In this document: piece after piece, positions 47,124 to 58,306 of the stretch
Numbering within the stretch: position 1 is the stretch's first letter
Layout: each line of letters opens with the position of its first letter
Origin: Polychytrium aggregatum
Lineage: Eukaryota > Chytridiomycota > Chytridiomycetes > Polychytriales
DNA: 64,000 nucleotides
NCBI RefSeq assembly: GCF_025602895.1
Contig: NW_026516380.1
Span: 1 to 64,000, forward strand
Direction of reading: 5' to 3'
The notes under the pieces: generated by a model
Told to the model about the DNA's origin: nothing
What the model saw: the letters and a program-made list of their open reading frames with translations, nothing else
Database searches by the model: none
Position numbers and translations under genes: made by a program

Positions 47124-47195
47124 GCTCTTATGGTCTAGTGGTATGACGTGTCCTTCACACGGATAAGGTCCCCAGTTCGATCCTGGGTGGGAGCA
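47124..47195 (+). tRNA. tRNA-Val(CAC)
   Basis: 72 nt. Acceptor GCTCTTA pairs with TGGGAGC (two G-U pairs), discriminator A. Anticodon stem TGTCC/GGATA encloses loop TTCACAC, giving anticodon CAC (Val GTG). T arm CCCAG-TTCGATC-CTGGG. No intron and no encoded CCA. The B-box GTTCGATCC is perfect. Confidence 0.93.
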
Positions 47196-47200
47196 ACGAT

Positions 47201-47272
47201 GGCTTCTTGGTACAGTGGTAGCATACTCGCTTAGGGTGCGAGTGGTCCCGGGTTCGATTCCCGGAGAAGCCC
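47201..47272 (+). tRNA. tRNA-Pro(AGG)
   Basis: 72 nt. Acceptor GGCTTCT pairs with AGAAGCC, discriminator C as in eukaryotic tRNA-Pro. Anticodon stem CTCGC/GCGAG with loop TTAGGGT gives anticodon AGG (read as IGG after deamination). T arm CCGGG-TTCGATT-CCCGG. It follows tRNA-Val after only 5 bp, with no oligo-T between. Confidence 0.94.
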
Positions 47273-47275
47273 TTG

Positions 47276-47348
47276 GCCGCCTTAGCTCATCTGGGAGAGC
47301 GTAAGACTGAAGATCTTAAGGCACCCGGTTCGATCCCGGGAGGCGGCA
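47276..47348 (+). tRNA. tRNA-Phe(GAA)
   Basis: 73 nt. Acceptor GCCGCCT pairs with AGGCGGC, discriminator A. Anticodon stem TAAGA/TCTTA with loop CTGAAGA gives anticodon GAA. T arm CCCGG-TTCGATC-CCGGG. It starts 3 bp after tRNA-Pro. No intron is present, although many fungal tRNA-Phe genes have one. Confidence 0.94.
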
Positions 47349-47360
47349 TATATATATATA

Positions 47361-47366
47361 TTTTTT
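47361..47366 (+). terminator. RNA polymerase III oligo-T terminator
   Basis: A T6 run follows an ATATATATATA stretch 13 nt after tRNA-Phe. It is the first run of four or more T downstream of tRNA-Val, so it probably ends transcription for all three tRNA genes. Confidence 0.7.
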
Positions 47367-47614
47367 CATGGCCTTCCCTGCCACCGACACGACTCTGGCC
47401 GCTTGTGCTCCTCTTCTTTCGGGATGAGACACCATGCAGACTCTGGCTCGCCAAGTGCTGTGAGCACTCCATCACCAGTGCGTTGTATGCGTGTATTCAA
47501 GGTCCAGCATCGACCGTGGCCAGCGGGACCAGAATCGGGTTGCTCTGCTTTCCCCTCTGCGAGCCCCGTTATGCGGTCCGGCGCCCTCCCATTGCCCGAT
47601 GCCTGCTCCGGCAC
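47367..47614. other. Short spacer between tRNA terminator and PAF1 stop
   Basis: About 250 bp with the 3' UTR of the minus-strand PAF1 gene. Nothing else recognised. Confidence 0.4.
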
Positions 47615-50064
47615 TCATTCTGCATCACCCTCTTCGTCGTCGGCTTCAAATCCCTCGCCAAACTTCAGGAAGTAGTTCAGGTGCTCCTTTGTGACGCAGG
47701 CTTCCAATGTGTCCATACGCCTCTGCTTTTCTTCGTTTGTGAAACGCCTCTTGGCGACAGTGACCTTTGTCCATCGGCTTTCGTCTGCTTCGTCCTCGCG
47801 AGATTTCCGCTACAGCGCCGCAGACAGGGCAGACGTTACCACCGAATCACCACAGCCCATTGCACCGCGGCACCAAGGACATGATCGAAAGGTGCCACGT
47901 GTGCTCTGCGAGCCCAGAGGATTCCCCAGCGATCATACAGCTCTCGTATGCCAGCCAGCCAGCATTGCGGGATGCATGAAGCAGCTCCCTCAGCAACGCC
48001 GCAAGCCCACTTACCACATTTCTCTTTCGTCTGAAGACATATTTGCGATCCAGGACGTTGTAAAACGCACCGCCTTCGTCCGGGCGGAGGACGATAAATA
48101 TTTTGGTTCCGGTTTCTTCCTCGATCTTCTTTTGCTCAAAGTCCCGAATAAATCCATAGTCGTTTGGAGCCTCCTACGGCAGATTACAAGCAGTTGTTGG
48201 GCGACTCGTCAGTTCGGCCCAATGATTGGGTTGAAAGACAGGGCGGTGCAAGATTGCAGTGCAGAAACTAGAGTATCGCGACTCATATCGCGAAATGACC
48301 AAATGAGTGTGGTATAGGGAGGGGATAATCGCCCAACATACCAGGTCTTGATCCTGATCCTCAAATATGTCGTCGTCGTTCTCTTCGCCATTGTCCCGCT
48401 TCCTTTTCTTGAGGATCCGCTTTGCCGACTCATCATCGGGCGCATACAGCGAGAAGAATTCGCCCTTGGTGCGGAGATCAATCATCGGACGCAGAAGCAC
48501 TTCTTCTTGCCGCACCTTGGTGACCGGGTCCGCGTTCTTTTCCTGTGGTCCGGTTTGCAAGCAAAGTCACCGGGTTTGAGAATGCTTTCCCATGCAACCC
48601 ACCATGTACATGGCCACATCGGACAATGAGAGCGCATCGATTCGACTCGATTCAATTGGATGTCGCTTGGAAAATACTCACGCCGCTCAGCTGGATTGAG
48701 GCCGACAGAGGGTTGGCGTCATAAACAGAGTGGACATATTTGTTGGGCCACAGCATGAAATCGGGATAGATCGGGAAGATCTCTGTGGCCGTGACGCCGC
48801 TGCGGACCGGATGCTTGATGTGTGTCAGACTCTTGCGCTTGACTGACTCAAACGTCTGCTCGATAGCCTTGATTTGGCCCTCTTGCGAAAGGTCAAAGAA
48901 CTTTTGGATCTCCTTGTCCTTCATGATCGAGAGGCCCATCCTGAATGCAAGAGCGATCGTGTCCTTAGCGTCGCTATCGGATCTCCCCAGCCGCTGCGAC
49001 TGCATATTCCATGCACTCTGTCGTGCGGGTGTGGCGGTTGTCTATCGTCTCCGGTCGTCTCCGGTCGTCTCCGGTCGTCATTGGTGATGTCCTTGTCCAA
49101 TCGATAGATCCACGGGAGATTCGAACTTACTTGGTTTCAACACCTTCGTTACGCTTGCCCGTTCCTCGGCTCGCTTCCATTGAAATGTATTCCGTGCGGC
49201 GGAGCCACGAGACGTTGGGTGGACCCGACCTGGCTGGCCCCTCTTTCTTCACATCCACGGGCTTGTCGAGCAGAAAGCTGTCCTCAGGATCGAGTTTGGT
49301 TGGCTCGGGAGTATCTGTCCGGTCAAGTCAGATCACGCCGTTTTAGCGAGTGGCTGTGGTTCGATTCTCGAGGTGGAGGGAAGGTGATGGACCGCGAGTA
49401 TTCCTCGCTCGATACATGTACACATCAAACGAAGGGACACTCGAACTTGATCGATTTCGCCGAAAACAAAGAGGAGGACGGAGGCAGAGTGTTGTCCAAT
49501 ACAACGAGCGGGGGGGGGAGAAGTGGCCAGGGCGCCTTCGCTTCACCTCAGCTTACCAACCTTGCGAGCCTTTCAGCGCCTTTCGTATGAATCCCGACGA
49601 CAGCAGATCGATCGGGCACGAGTTGAAATCGTCTGGGGCATAGAGTGGCTGGGGATGGCTGTCAAAGATTGGACACATTTGATACTTGTAATGCCGATCG
49701 GCCGCAAACGGATAGTCCAGCAGCTTGGGATCAAATGGGAGCTGCGGCATCACGTTTCTATATTTCAGCTTGCACACAAACTCCTGGTGCGGCGTACCGC
49801 GGTGGGGTGCTGGTTTTCTGTCGAAGGGAGAAGTATGAGGGTGACAAGATTTGTCCATCGAAACAACAGCGTGGCGAGGACGAGATGGTCAGTGGTTGGG
49901 ACTGATGATGCAGGACAGGCTCGGATGGCATCCGCGCGATCAGCGTTCATCTGACTACTGCCGCTAAGGACCGAAGGCGAGGCAGGCCAGCGACGAAGCT
50001 GGAGATTGGCAGGGTTGGCGCGGCAGTCATACTTTTCCACGCTGCCGGGCTTTGAGGACGACAT
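47615..50064 (-). CDS. PAF1: RNA polymerase II-associated factor Paf1
   Basis: The ATG at 50064 opens MSSSKPGSVEKYDCRANPAN. The conserved N-terminal box follows after an intron: HQEFVCKLKYRNVMPQLPFD, then KLLDYPFAADRHYKYQ. Next come DPEDSFLLDKPVDVKKEGPA, SWLRRTEYISMEASRGTGKR, KEIQKFFDLSQEGQIKAIEQ, IFPIYPDFMLWPNKYVHSVY, LRPMIDLRTKGEFFSLYAPD, a Lys/Arg then acidic stretch, DYGFIRDFEQKKIEEETGTK, FIVLRPDEGGAFYNVLDRKY and a C-terminal segment TVAKRRFTNEEKQRRMDTLE ending EADDEEGDAE at 47615. Paf1 is the scaffold of the Paf1 complex (with Ctr9, Leo1, Cdc73, Rtf1), which rides on elongating Pol II and promotes H2B ubiquitination and H3K4/K36 methylation. At least six introns are present; borders around 48600-49350 were not all fixed. 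Confidence 0.92.
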
Positions 50065-50377
50065 CCTGGCTGGTGATGTTGTTGCTGGTGACGAGGACGG
50101 GGAGGGGCTCGGTATTCGCACCTCGGCGCTATGAAAAAGCCGAACGACCGAGGGGCTGGGGTTCTCGGCCGGGTGCTCTCGGCCAGGTTCTCGCGAGAGC
50201 AGCAGCCACGCCGCTCCCACCTGATCGGATCTCGTGACCTGACCGATCGGGAGACCATGCGGTTTGTGTGCTTTATTCACAGTTGTTGCTGGGTGGGACA
50301 GGGGAGATTCAAGGTACTGCAGCGAAGGGGAGAGCGGATGGCAGCCAAGATATCGATGCAAGGTTGGCGGAGGGGAA
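50065..50377. other. Short spacer between PAF1 start and zinc-ribbon gene stop
   Basis: These 313 bp hold the PAF1 promoter and the 3' UTR of the upstream minus-strand gene. No TATA box or repeat seen. Confidence 0.4.
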
Positions 50378-51653
50378 TCAGTGCTGCTCTTTGGGCAGCG
50401 AAACCTTCAGGAAGGCAGTAAAATCCTCAAGGACCATCACATAAATGTCAAAATTGGGCATGATTTCGGGCGGATACGCCCCCAGGTCTGTAAAGCGGTA
50501 CTCTTTGACTTCTGGATGCCGAGCGCGGAACTCGTCCATCGTCAAGAATCCTTGCCGGCCCAGCAGAGACCGGAACGAGTCCACCGCCGAGCGCTTGGAC
50601 GCCTTCTTTGGCCCGCTGAACAGGCGGTTGACACGGACAGGGTCGCTGTCGTCCGAGCTCTCGCAGCTGTCCTGGGGGTCGTGGTCGCCCTCGGGAATGT
50701 TGTGCTCTGCCGATTTGCGGACGACACACCAAACATACTTGCACGGCGGGAAGCCCATGCCAGCAGCTTGGGCCTCGGCCTCGTCCTGCTCAAACTGCTT
50801 CATCATCTGGTACATCAGCGGGAGCGCAATGCCTTCAATATCCTCGAGTCGCCGATCGGCCCGGTGGGATATCCGGAAGGTTCCCTCGGTTTGGTTCCAG
50901 AATCCGGTGCTGAAGGCACCGACAATCTGCTCGCTCGACTTTGGTGGACTCGAGGGTGTATGCGGCATACCACCACCGTCCTCAAGCAGCTTCTTCTTCT
51001 TGGCCTTTTCGGAGCGATAGCGCTGCTTGCGATTGGGAATCTCGGACATGCACGCCACCGTCAGGTAAGTCTTGCGGCCGGGAAGGTGCTGTGTCAGGAT
51101 AGGCAGCAGGTCGGTCTCCCACATAAAATCGATCCGCTTGGTGATGCGCTCGAATGTCGAGAAGGCTTCAAAATTCTCCATGATCCGGGTTTGCGCCAGC
51201 TTCATGAGCCCGACGTCGATCCAGATGCGCCTGATTTGGTCCAGCCAGGACTCGTCCGAGTTTTTCGAGCCAACGAACCGCCCGAGCTCGGGAGCAAGGC
51301 TGGCAGAGTGGCAGCCCTTGTCGTGATGGTCGTTGTGGGTAGCAAGGGGCAAGGGTATCGATTTGTACTCCTCCTTGAGGATCGTCCGGAGTCGATCGTG
51401 GGGCAGTCGGCAAGTCTTGCGTCCGTTGCCAAAGAGCTCAACCGGTCTCCATTTCCCGGTTCTCCACTGGCCCCCTCCGCCACAGTTGGTGCAGAATTGA
51501 TACTTTGAGTGACACAGGGAGCAGACGAGCTGATGGTGGTGGCAAAGCGAGGATCATTCGAATTAGGAGTCATGTAGAGGCTGCTGCGCCGGGGTTCCCG
51601 AAAATAGCACCAGAAACACCCGGGTTCATAATGCTGGTGCTGAGCCAACCAAC

Positions 51654-51708
<55 letters not shown>

Positions 51709-53674
51709 CCAACCCAGTGCAGCGGGCTCACCTCGGTGCCAAATTTGGACTTGTCGGCCAGACTATGGTGGGTCGAAATCTGGCCGAATCCGAACGTTCT
51801 CTTGCAAATGTTGCAGTTGAGCGCCTGCTGACTCTCGAGGGCGCTCTCTGGGCAAGAGTGACTGGTAAACACCCCGTGCAATAGCGACGACGACGACACC
51901 GACGACGATACTGCGCCCAGCAAGCTCTGCTGTAGATCCGTCGGGTGCGCCTTGCTATGTCGTTCGGAGCCTGCAGCCTTGCGTTGATGGTGGCAGAGAT
52001 TGCAAGTGAAGAGCGAGATGTAGGACCCTGGGAACGGCGGTACCTTGCCGAACATGGATAGGGTTGCATACTGCGTGCCGCATTGGATGCATACGAGCTG
52101 CTGCTCGAGCTTGCCCTTGCCGGGTGGAGCCTCGCCGGATTCTGCGGAGATGGCCGGAGGAGGCAGCGAGCTCGCTGCGATGGTGCTTGGGAACATGAGC
52201 AAATCGGTGGACGAAGCATGCTTGGCTCGCTTGTGGTGAAAGTCCAGGTCGGCACTGGCAAAGTCAGGGGCCGTCCGCTTGGCTACAAACAGCTCGGGTT
52301 CGGTTGGATGCGGCGGCCAGGCGACGAAATTCAAGGCACTGGCGAGGGATGCGGACGAGCCCGACAGAGAATGGCATGTGCCGTTGGGTATCAGCGATAC
52401 AGCTGAGAGCGATGCCGACGATGACAGCGATGTGGGCGCCAGAGGGGCAACCAGGGCCAGCGATGCGGCAGCAGGGAGAGATGAGGGTGTCGTTGATGGC
52501 AGAATGGCAAGTGGTGCCGGTGTCAAAGCAGGCGAGGGTAGCAGCGAGGCCGCAGGGTCGGGCATCGAAGCGATGGTCGAGAAGCCGAGGCCAGAGTGGG
52601 GCTGCGAGGCGATGTGCATTAGATGCGATATGGCCGCCGAGGCCCTTGGGTCGATGCGGTCGTCGGGCGAGATGCGCTCGAGGTGATATGGATGCGGCAG
52701 CAGCGTCGAGTGAGTATGTTGATGCTGATGCTGGTGCTGGTGCTGGTGCTGGTGCTGGTGCTGGTGCTGGTGCTGGTGCTGGTGCTGGTGCTGGTGTAGA
52801 TCCTGGTACGGGTCCTGGTACGGGTCCTGGTATGGGTCCTGGAACGGAAACTGGTGGTGGTGGTGGTACTGCAGCTGTGGATGCTGGTAATGTTGCTGTT
52901 GTTGTTGCTGCGGTTGCTGTTGCGGTTGTGAGGAGTTTGGATACGGCAGCATCGGCAGCGTGCCGATCGGATAGTGCATGTCGTGGCTTGGCGGCTCAGG
53001 AGGAGCAACCTCGGGTGGGACCTGGAAGGGCGGTAGCGGGAACATGGGAATCAGGGCGGTTGCGGAGCGGAGCGGAGGAGAGGGCAGGCCAGAAAAGCCC
53101 AAGGGCAGCAGGTCGTTGGGCTGCTGATGGCATCTGGTCCAAGATCAGACCGGATCAGCAGCCAGAGACAGGCAAGGAGCGCAGCGCTTGGACAACAAAC
53201 ACTGGGCTGGGGCAGACAAGGAGGGCAAGCAGTCCGTCTCGGACGACGATTGCTGCAGCGACGCATTGGGCTGCAGCGACGGATTGGGCTGGTGCAGAGG
53301 CAGAGCCAGCCGAGTTGCATCGGCAGAGCGCATGCTGAAGGACGTACCTCGCGATTCGCAGCGAGTCGGATATGTACCAGGCGGTCGGCGGTGCTGCCGA
53401 GCGTCAGGCCGAGTCTCGGGGCACCGGAGGCATGGGTTACTGCCGATGGAGACCAGAGCTCGCTCGAGACAGACACATGGGATGCAAACGAGGTGCTTCG
53501 CGAGTCTGAAGAAGCCGGCAGGGGCGATTGCATCCCCGGGCCATGAAGCAGCGGGTTGGCATCCGGCGGGGGAGCTCGAATGGGCGGCCCTGGAGTGAAG
53601 ACGCCGGGGGCAGCGGGTGACGGGTTGCTGTTGTAGCGAGGGCGCTCGACGGTGGTGACGATAGGCATGTTCAT
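50378..53674 (-). CDS. Orphan zinc-ribbon protein with His-Gln tract, possible transcription regulator
   Basis: Three exons in phase: 53674-53348, 53123-51732 and 51529-50378, giving 956 residues. The N-terminus is Pro/Ser/Ala-rich (MNMPIVTTVERPRYNSNPSP) with a poly-Gln and (His-Gln)n tract. The middle has three possible metal sites: CIQCGTQYATLSMFGKVPPF with FTCNLCHHQRKAAG, LNCNICKRTFGFGQ and, after intron 2, VCSLCHSKYQFCTNCGGGG. The last is followed by WRTGKWRPVELFGNGRKTCR, which has the density of invariant-looking residues expected of a conserved domain. The C-terminal 250 residues look globular (SWLDQIRRIWIDVGLMKLAQ, PLMYQMMKQFEQDEAEAQAA, MPNFDIYVMVLEDFTAFLKV). I cannot name the family. 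Nuclear regulatory function is inferred only from the Cys-pairs plus glutamine-rich layout. Confidence 0.75.
51645..51715. repeat. 8-bp tandem repeat CCAACTAA in intron 2 of the zinc-ribbon gene
   Basis: Seven exact copies (51653-51708) with partial copies at each end lie inside the 202-nt intron 51530-51731. They sit close to its 5' splice site (the gene is on the minus strand). Confidence 0.93.
52717..52797. repeat. CTGGTG repeat coding (His-Gln)n
   Basis: About thirteen CTGGTG hexamers encode alternating His-Gln on the minus strand. They are followed leftward by a CTGGTACGGGTC-type repeat coding DPYQDPYQ. Both lie in the N-terminal low-complexity part of the zinc-ribbon protein. Confidence 0.93.
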
Positions 53675-53702
53675 GGTGGGGTAGTCTCAGAGGGGCGTTG
53701 GA

Positions 53703-53883
<181 letters not shown>

Positions 53884-54411
53884 CAGCGTGGGACAAACGA
53901 ACGGCCGAACAGCCGAGTGAATGAGTGTGGATGAGGAGAGCCGGCAGGAAGGGTCGGTTGGAGGAGGTGACTCTCGTGCGAAACCGGTGATTGGGAGAGA
54001 CGGGAGGGTGGGAGGCCAGAGCGGGGGGTGGTCACGGCGGACGAATCCAGGCCGGACGGTTGTGCGGCGTAACGGCGGAGCGAGCCAGATAGTGGTGGTA
54101 TGCGGAATCGGCGATGAGGGGGGGGGACCTGGCGCTGTCGGAATGGGTCTCTGGGGGCAGTATCGAGCAGGGGTCGTGGGGAAGACCAGAAGGTCGGTGG
54201 GCGAGGACGAGGAGGGGGAAGGACGGACTGCATATAGCTGGTGGGTGATCGATTGGCCGGAATGCCGGTCGCAACAAGGACCGCCAGGCACTATCTGTTT
54301 CCGATGCCCTCGGATCCGCCTTGGCCGTGGGAGATTAGAGCAGCGCCACAAGCCCGATCGGTGGTGGGACGGCTGGGGACAGGCCGGCGACAGGGAAGGG
54401 GTTGCCAAGGC

Positions 54412-54472
54412 GGTCGCAATGGCAGTCGCAAAGGCAGTCGCAAAGGCAGCCGCAATGGCAGCCGCAAAGCAC
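54412..54472. repeat. Imperfect 12-bp repeat GGCAGTCGCAAA
   Basis: About five imperfect units (GGCAGTCGCAAA, GGCAGCCGCAAT and similar) lie in the spacer between DPH7 and the zinc-ribbon gene. Confidence 0.75.
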
Positions 54473-54830
54473 CGACTCTCTGAGCAGCAGCACAAGCTCT
54501 GGCACAGACCAGGCACAGCAGCCGAGCACCCCCTCAACCACGACAGCGGGTGCGAGTTCCTCCCTCCCGTCTTGGTCGAGGCCGGTACCTGTTCGAGCCG
54601 CGGCCAGCAAGGCCATGCACCGGCAGACAAGCTCCGGCACCAGCCCCCTTGGCTGCATTACCGCCTTGCCACTGCCGGCATCGGGTCTTCCAAGGCAGAG
54701 TCCAGGAAACATGGGGCCGATGGGTTTAGGCTCACAGAGCGCCGTCTTCCCAGCGGGCGATAGCGACGGGTTGCTCAGTGGACATGTCCCCATTCTCCTT
54801 GTTTGGCCGAGCCACAGCGATGCGGCGCCT

Positions 54831-57290
54831 CTATTTCGTCGACACTGACCACACTCGCAGTGCGTGGTCGTAGAAGGAACACGAGCCAACAATGGGCAGG
54901 GCGGGGTCATGGCACCAGTCGGACCCGTAGGCGAGCGACTCATGCTCAGAGTAGCTGGCGACGACTCTGCTGGCTGTGCGGGTGCAGTTGCCGCGGTCAG
55001 AGTGGTTGCCGTTGTCGTTGTTGTCATTGCCGTTGTTGCCATTGCAGTTGCGGTTGTCGTTGTGTTTGTCGTTGTGGTGGAGGCAGCGCATCAAAGATAC
55101 CGGCAGGGTGGTCGCCCACGGCGTTCATGGTCAGCGGGACAGCCGCACCGCCAAGCGCGCAAGCAGGGCCGCCCCAGTCAAAGCCGTCCGCCAGCAGCGG
55201 AACGAGATCAGTTGCACGGCATGTGTGAATTGCGCGGATGACCGTCAAGGGCGTTGGCCAAGGGCGCAAAAAAGGGGGGGGGCGGTTGAGCAAGCACCGG
55301 GGGGGGGAGCAGTTGTTTGCGTGTGAAACAGCCAGACATAAACAGGATCAGCAGATGCAGCACATCATCCGGACCAGCGGTGCCGCGGTGGCTCGCTCTG
55401 CACAGACGTCGACCGTACTATTCGCCAGCCCATACCGCTCGCCAGATCCGTCTCGAGGACATGGAAGCCGTTGTGCATCGCCGCGGCAAGGAGTATGTTT
55501 TGTTTCCGGGGGTGCCACTTGAGTCTCCAGACGCCGCCGCCGATGTGATGATCGACCAGCGGTTGTTTCATCGAGCGGGTGTCCCAGACCAGGACATGTT
55601 CGTCGTAGCTGCGCCGCATCCAGGGCCAAGCCAGAATCGTCGCATTCAAGAAGAAGGATATCTGTCAGAATCAGGGCAAGCATGTCGTGTGTGGGTCATC
55701 TTGCACAGCTTGCCACGGACAAGCCACGGGCCATCCAACGCAGAATGCCACAAGCACTTACCTCCCGGTGGCCAGGATATGTTCTGTATGTGGATGGCTT
55801 TGGATACTGCAGACGCCCATTTGGTGCCTACAGCAAAGACGCAGAGGTGTGGCAGGATGAGGATCGGCCGAGGAATGTGTGCCGAACAGTAGTCTCACTG
55901 GGTCGGTCGCTTGCACTGGCCGTCGTGGGCGCTCACCTTCGACTAACAAACGTCGGGCGATCGCCACCCATACGAAGATCCCAGCCTTTGAGCCGACAGT
56001 CATCGCCACCCGAGTAAACGGTCGAGGTGCTCCAGTAGTCAAAGGCACCGATCCAAGCTTCGTAGTCGTGTGCGGTCCACTGAACAAGCGGCTCCAGCTG
56101 CCCCTCTTGGGTGACTCCAAGGTGAACCAACGACCCGTCGCTCTGGCTGACGATCAGCGAGGGAGTCCTGCAGCAATGGAAACAAAGTCACAGCATCAGG
56201 ATGCGAAAAGGGCACGGCGACCCAGAATTACAGCAGGCCGACGGATTGCGCTGCCTCAAACATCCAAAGCTGGCGAGATGGTTGCTCGAGGGTCTGCGAC
56301 AATTCGACCGTGAGATCGGCGGCTTACTCTGGATGAACTCGATTCGACCAGTCGAGCGACAAACAGAGCACTCCTTCTGATTCGTTGTTCCACGCAGCGG
56401 TCTTCTCCAGAATCGAGCTCTGCAAACGAGTGCCACATTATTCCGGTCAGTCAGTCAGTCTCTGGGACACGAGGCAATGTCAAAATCGAGTGCGATTCGG
56501 CGGACAGGCAAGCATATCGACCTGACTCAGTGTCCAGAGGCTCGTGTTGCCAAGGGCATCGACCATGCCCATGGTGGGTCGACCCGAGTCCAGCACGCGA
56601 TGAGACCTGTGAATGCGATGTATGGCAATGTCAGTAGAAGAGCCATGATCAAGCCGAAAGTATCACGGCTGAGCGGGGAGGATCGTGGTCGGGGATAGCT
56701 CTGGACAAGATCTGGAGCGACGACTGCTGTAAAGTGTGCAGCCGTCCCCAACAAGCTTGGAATGCCCAGTGCGACAGACACGGGCAGATCGCACAGTCCG
56801 GGCGGTGGGGCATTGGATGGCCCTCTATCTTGCAGATGCCATCAATTCCGCAATTCCTGCATCTCGGGTCCATCTCAACTGTGGCTCGCCTCGGATTGAT
56901 TTGGAGCTTGGGCTAGGAGCTGCTCTTTGCTGCGTCTGGGTACAGCCGCTCATACTGTCGATCGAAATCGCCCAACCGGACACCCAAGGTCGGATCCTGA
57001 TCGCTGTCGTGCCTGACTCACCACTTCATATCGAGGATCGCACCTGTTTCGAGGCGCATCAATTCGTTCATGGTCACCGACGCCAGCCCATCGTTGCCTG
57101 TGCTGGTTGTTTCTGACTCGACGGAATACAGAACAAGTCGGCCCTTGCGCGGGGCTGGAGTGTCGTCCTCGGTCTTGATGACTTGGTAGGTGCCAAGGGC
57201 CATGATGCGCTGATGATCAGAGACGGGACAAAATTCGACCGAGTCTGCGCTGTACTCGGTGTCGATGCGGGCGAGCGTCGTTGGAGACAT
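54831..57290 (-). CDS. DPH7: Dph7 (WDR85), diphthine methylesterase
   Basis: The ATG at 57290 gives [20 protein letters not shown], the canonical family start. It continues with [109 protein letters not shown] and [20 protein letters not shown], then [10 protein letters not shown]. The last exon is [20 protein letters not shown], ending [13 protein letters not shown] at 54831. These WD blades match Dph7, which removes the methyl group from methylated diphthine on eEF2 before the final amidation to diphthamide. Several short introns interrupt it; one near 54970-55110 carries CAA/CCG-rich simple sequence. A 7-bp minisatellite begins 7 bp upstream of the start codon. Confidence 0.9.
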
Positions 57291-58306
57291 GTCGTCGATG
57301 GTTGATGGTTGATGGTTGAATGTTGATGGTTGATGGTTGATGGTTGATGGTTGATGGTTGATGGTTGATGGTTGATGGTTGATGGTTGATGGTTGATGGT
57401 TGATGGTTGATGGTTGATGGTTGATGGTTGATGGTTGATGGTTGATGGTTGATGGTTGATGGTTGAATGTTGATGGTTGATGGTGGATGGTGGATGGTGG
57501 ATGGTTGATTGAATGTGCAATCGGCTTGTGATTCTCGGTTTGGAGCCACCATCGATCCGCCCTCGATCCGCCCTCGATCCGCCCAGTGGCTGTGCCAAAA
57601 CCTCGGTGTGGCGCCTGCATGATGCGCAGCGCGCATGGCGGCCATGTCGCCGTGGTACATGTGTCACGCAGGTGTCGCATCGGGGGTTTCATCGCCACCG
57701 TCACAAAGAGCAGTAACTCTCGCCTTGTCCATCCCAGACCACCTTCTCGCCGCCAACTCTCAACCCAAAGACAGGTCGCATCCTTAACAGACCCAGGTGA
57801 TGCCATGCTTGGCGATCGTCTTATTTGCACCGCGCTGATCATCTCGTTCGTCCCATGCCGATGCTCCTCCATCGCATTCATCCCGCTCCACCACCCGTTT
57901 CCGGACACAGCCACCTGTCCGCCGTTCAGCTTCCCCCACTCGCTGTGGCGCCCGCCCGTCCGTGCGTTCCTGGCAACCAAAATTTTTCTGTTGCCTTGCC
58001 GCCCTTTGCTGCTGCCCTTGCCGCAAATGCATTCGCCGATTGTGTCCATCTGCCGGCCACCCGCGAACCCGCCACCCTTACTATCAGCCCGGTGGGCTGT
58101 CGCCTCGCCCCCCCCAGTCAACCACCGCCTCGGTCCTTGGGCTCTTCCCTCCCACCCACTCCTCATCTCGCAGCTCGATTTCAGCTCTGCCTCCTGTCCG
58201 GTCCTGTCTCTGGTCCTGTCTCTGGTCCTGCTCCTGCAAGCTTCGACTCCTTGCCCGTCCACCTGCTCGCGACCTGTGTTGAATTCTCGGCATCCGATCA
58301 TCTACC
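57291..58306. other. Divergent promoter region, DPH7 / WSC-like gene
   Basis: These 1,016 bp lie between opposite start codons. The left part is the minisatellite. The right part is pyrimidine-rich on the plus strand. An ATG at 57804 opens a hydrophobic frame (MLGDRLICTALIISFV) that could be a signal-peptide exon of the WSC-like gene, but I could not define an in-phase splice to it. Confidence 0.4.
57298..57487. repeat. 7-bp minisatellite TTGATGG, about 27 copies, abutting the DPH7 start
   Basis: A near-perfect array of TTGATGG. One variant junction (GGTTGAATGTTGATGG) appears near each end (about 57315 and 57462), followed by GGTGGAT variants to about 57505. On the minus (DPH7) strand it reads CCATCAA. 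All three minus frames are open and repeat NHQPSTI. Confidence 0.97.

Noticed and set aside
57298-57487. TTGATGG array as an internal telomere tract
   Set aside because: It does not match the common fungal TTAGGG-type unit and sits in the leader of an ordinary gene.
57018-58301. 427-codon minus-strand frame with NHQPSTI repeats
   Set aside because: The start of DPH7 lies within it; the extension upstream is only translation of the 7-bp minisatellite, open in all frames.
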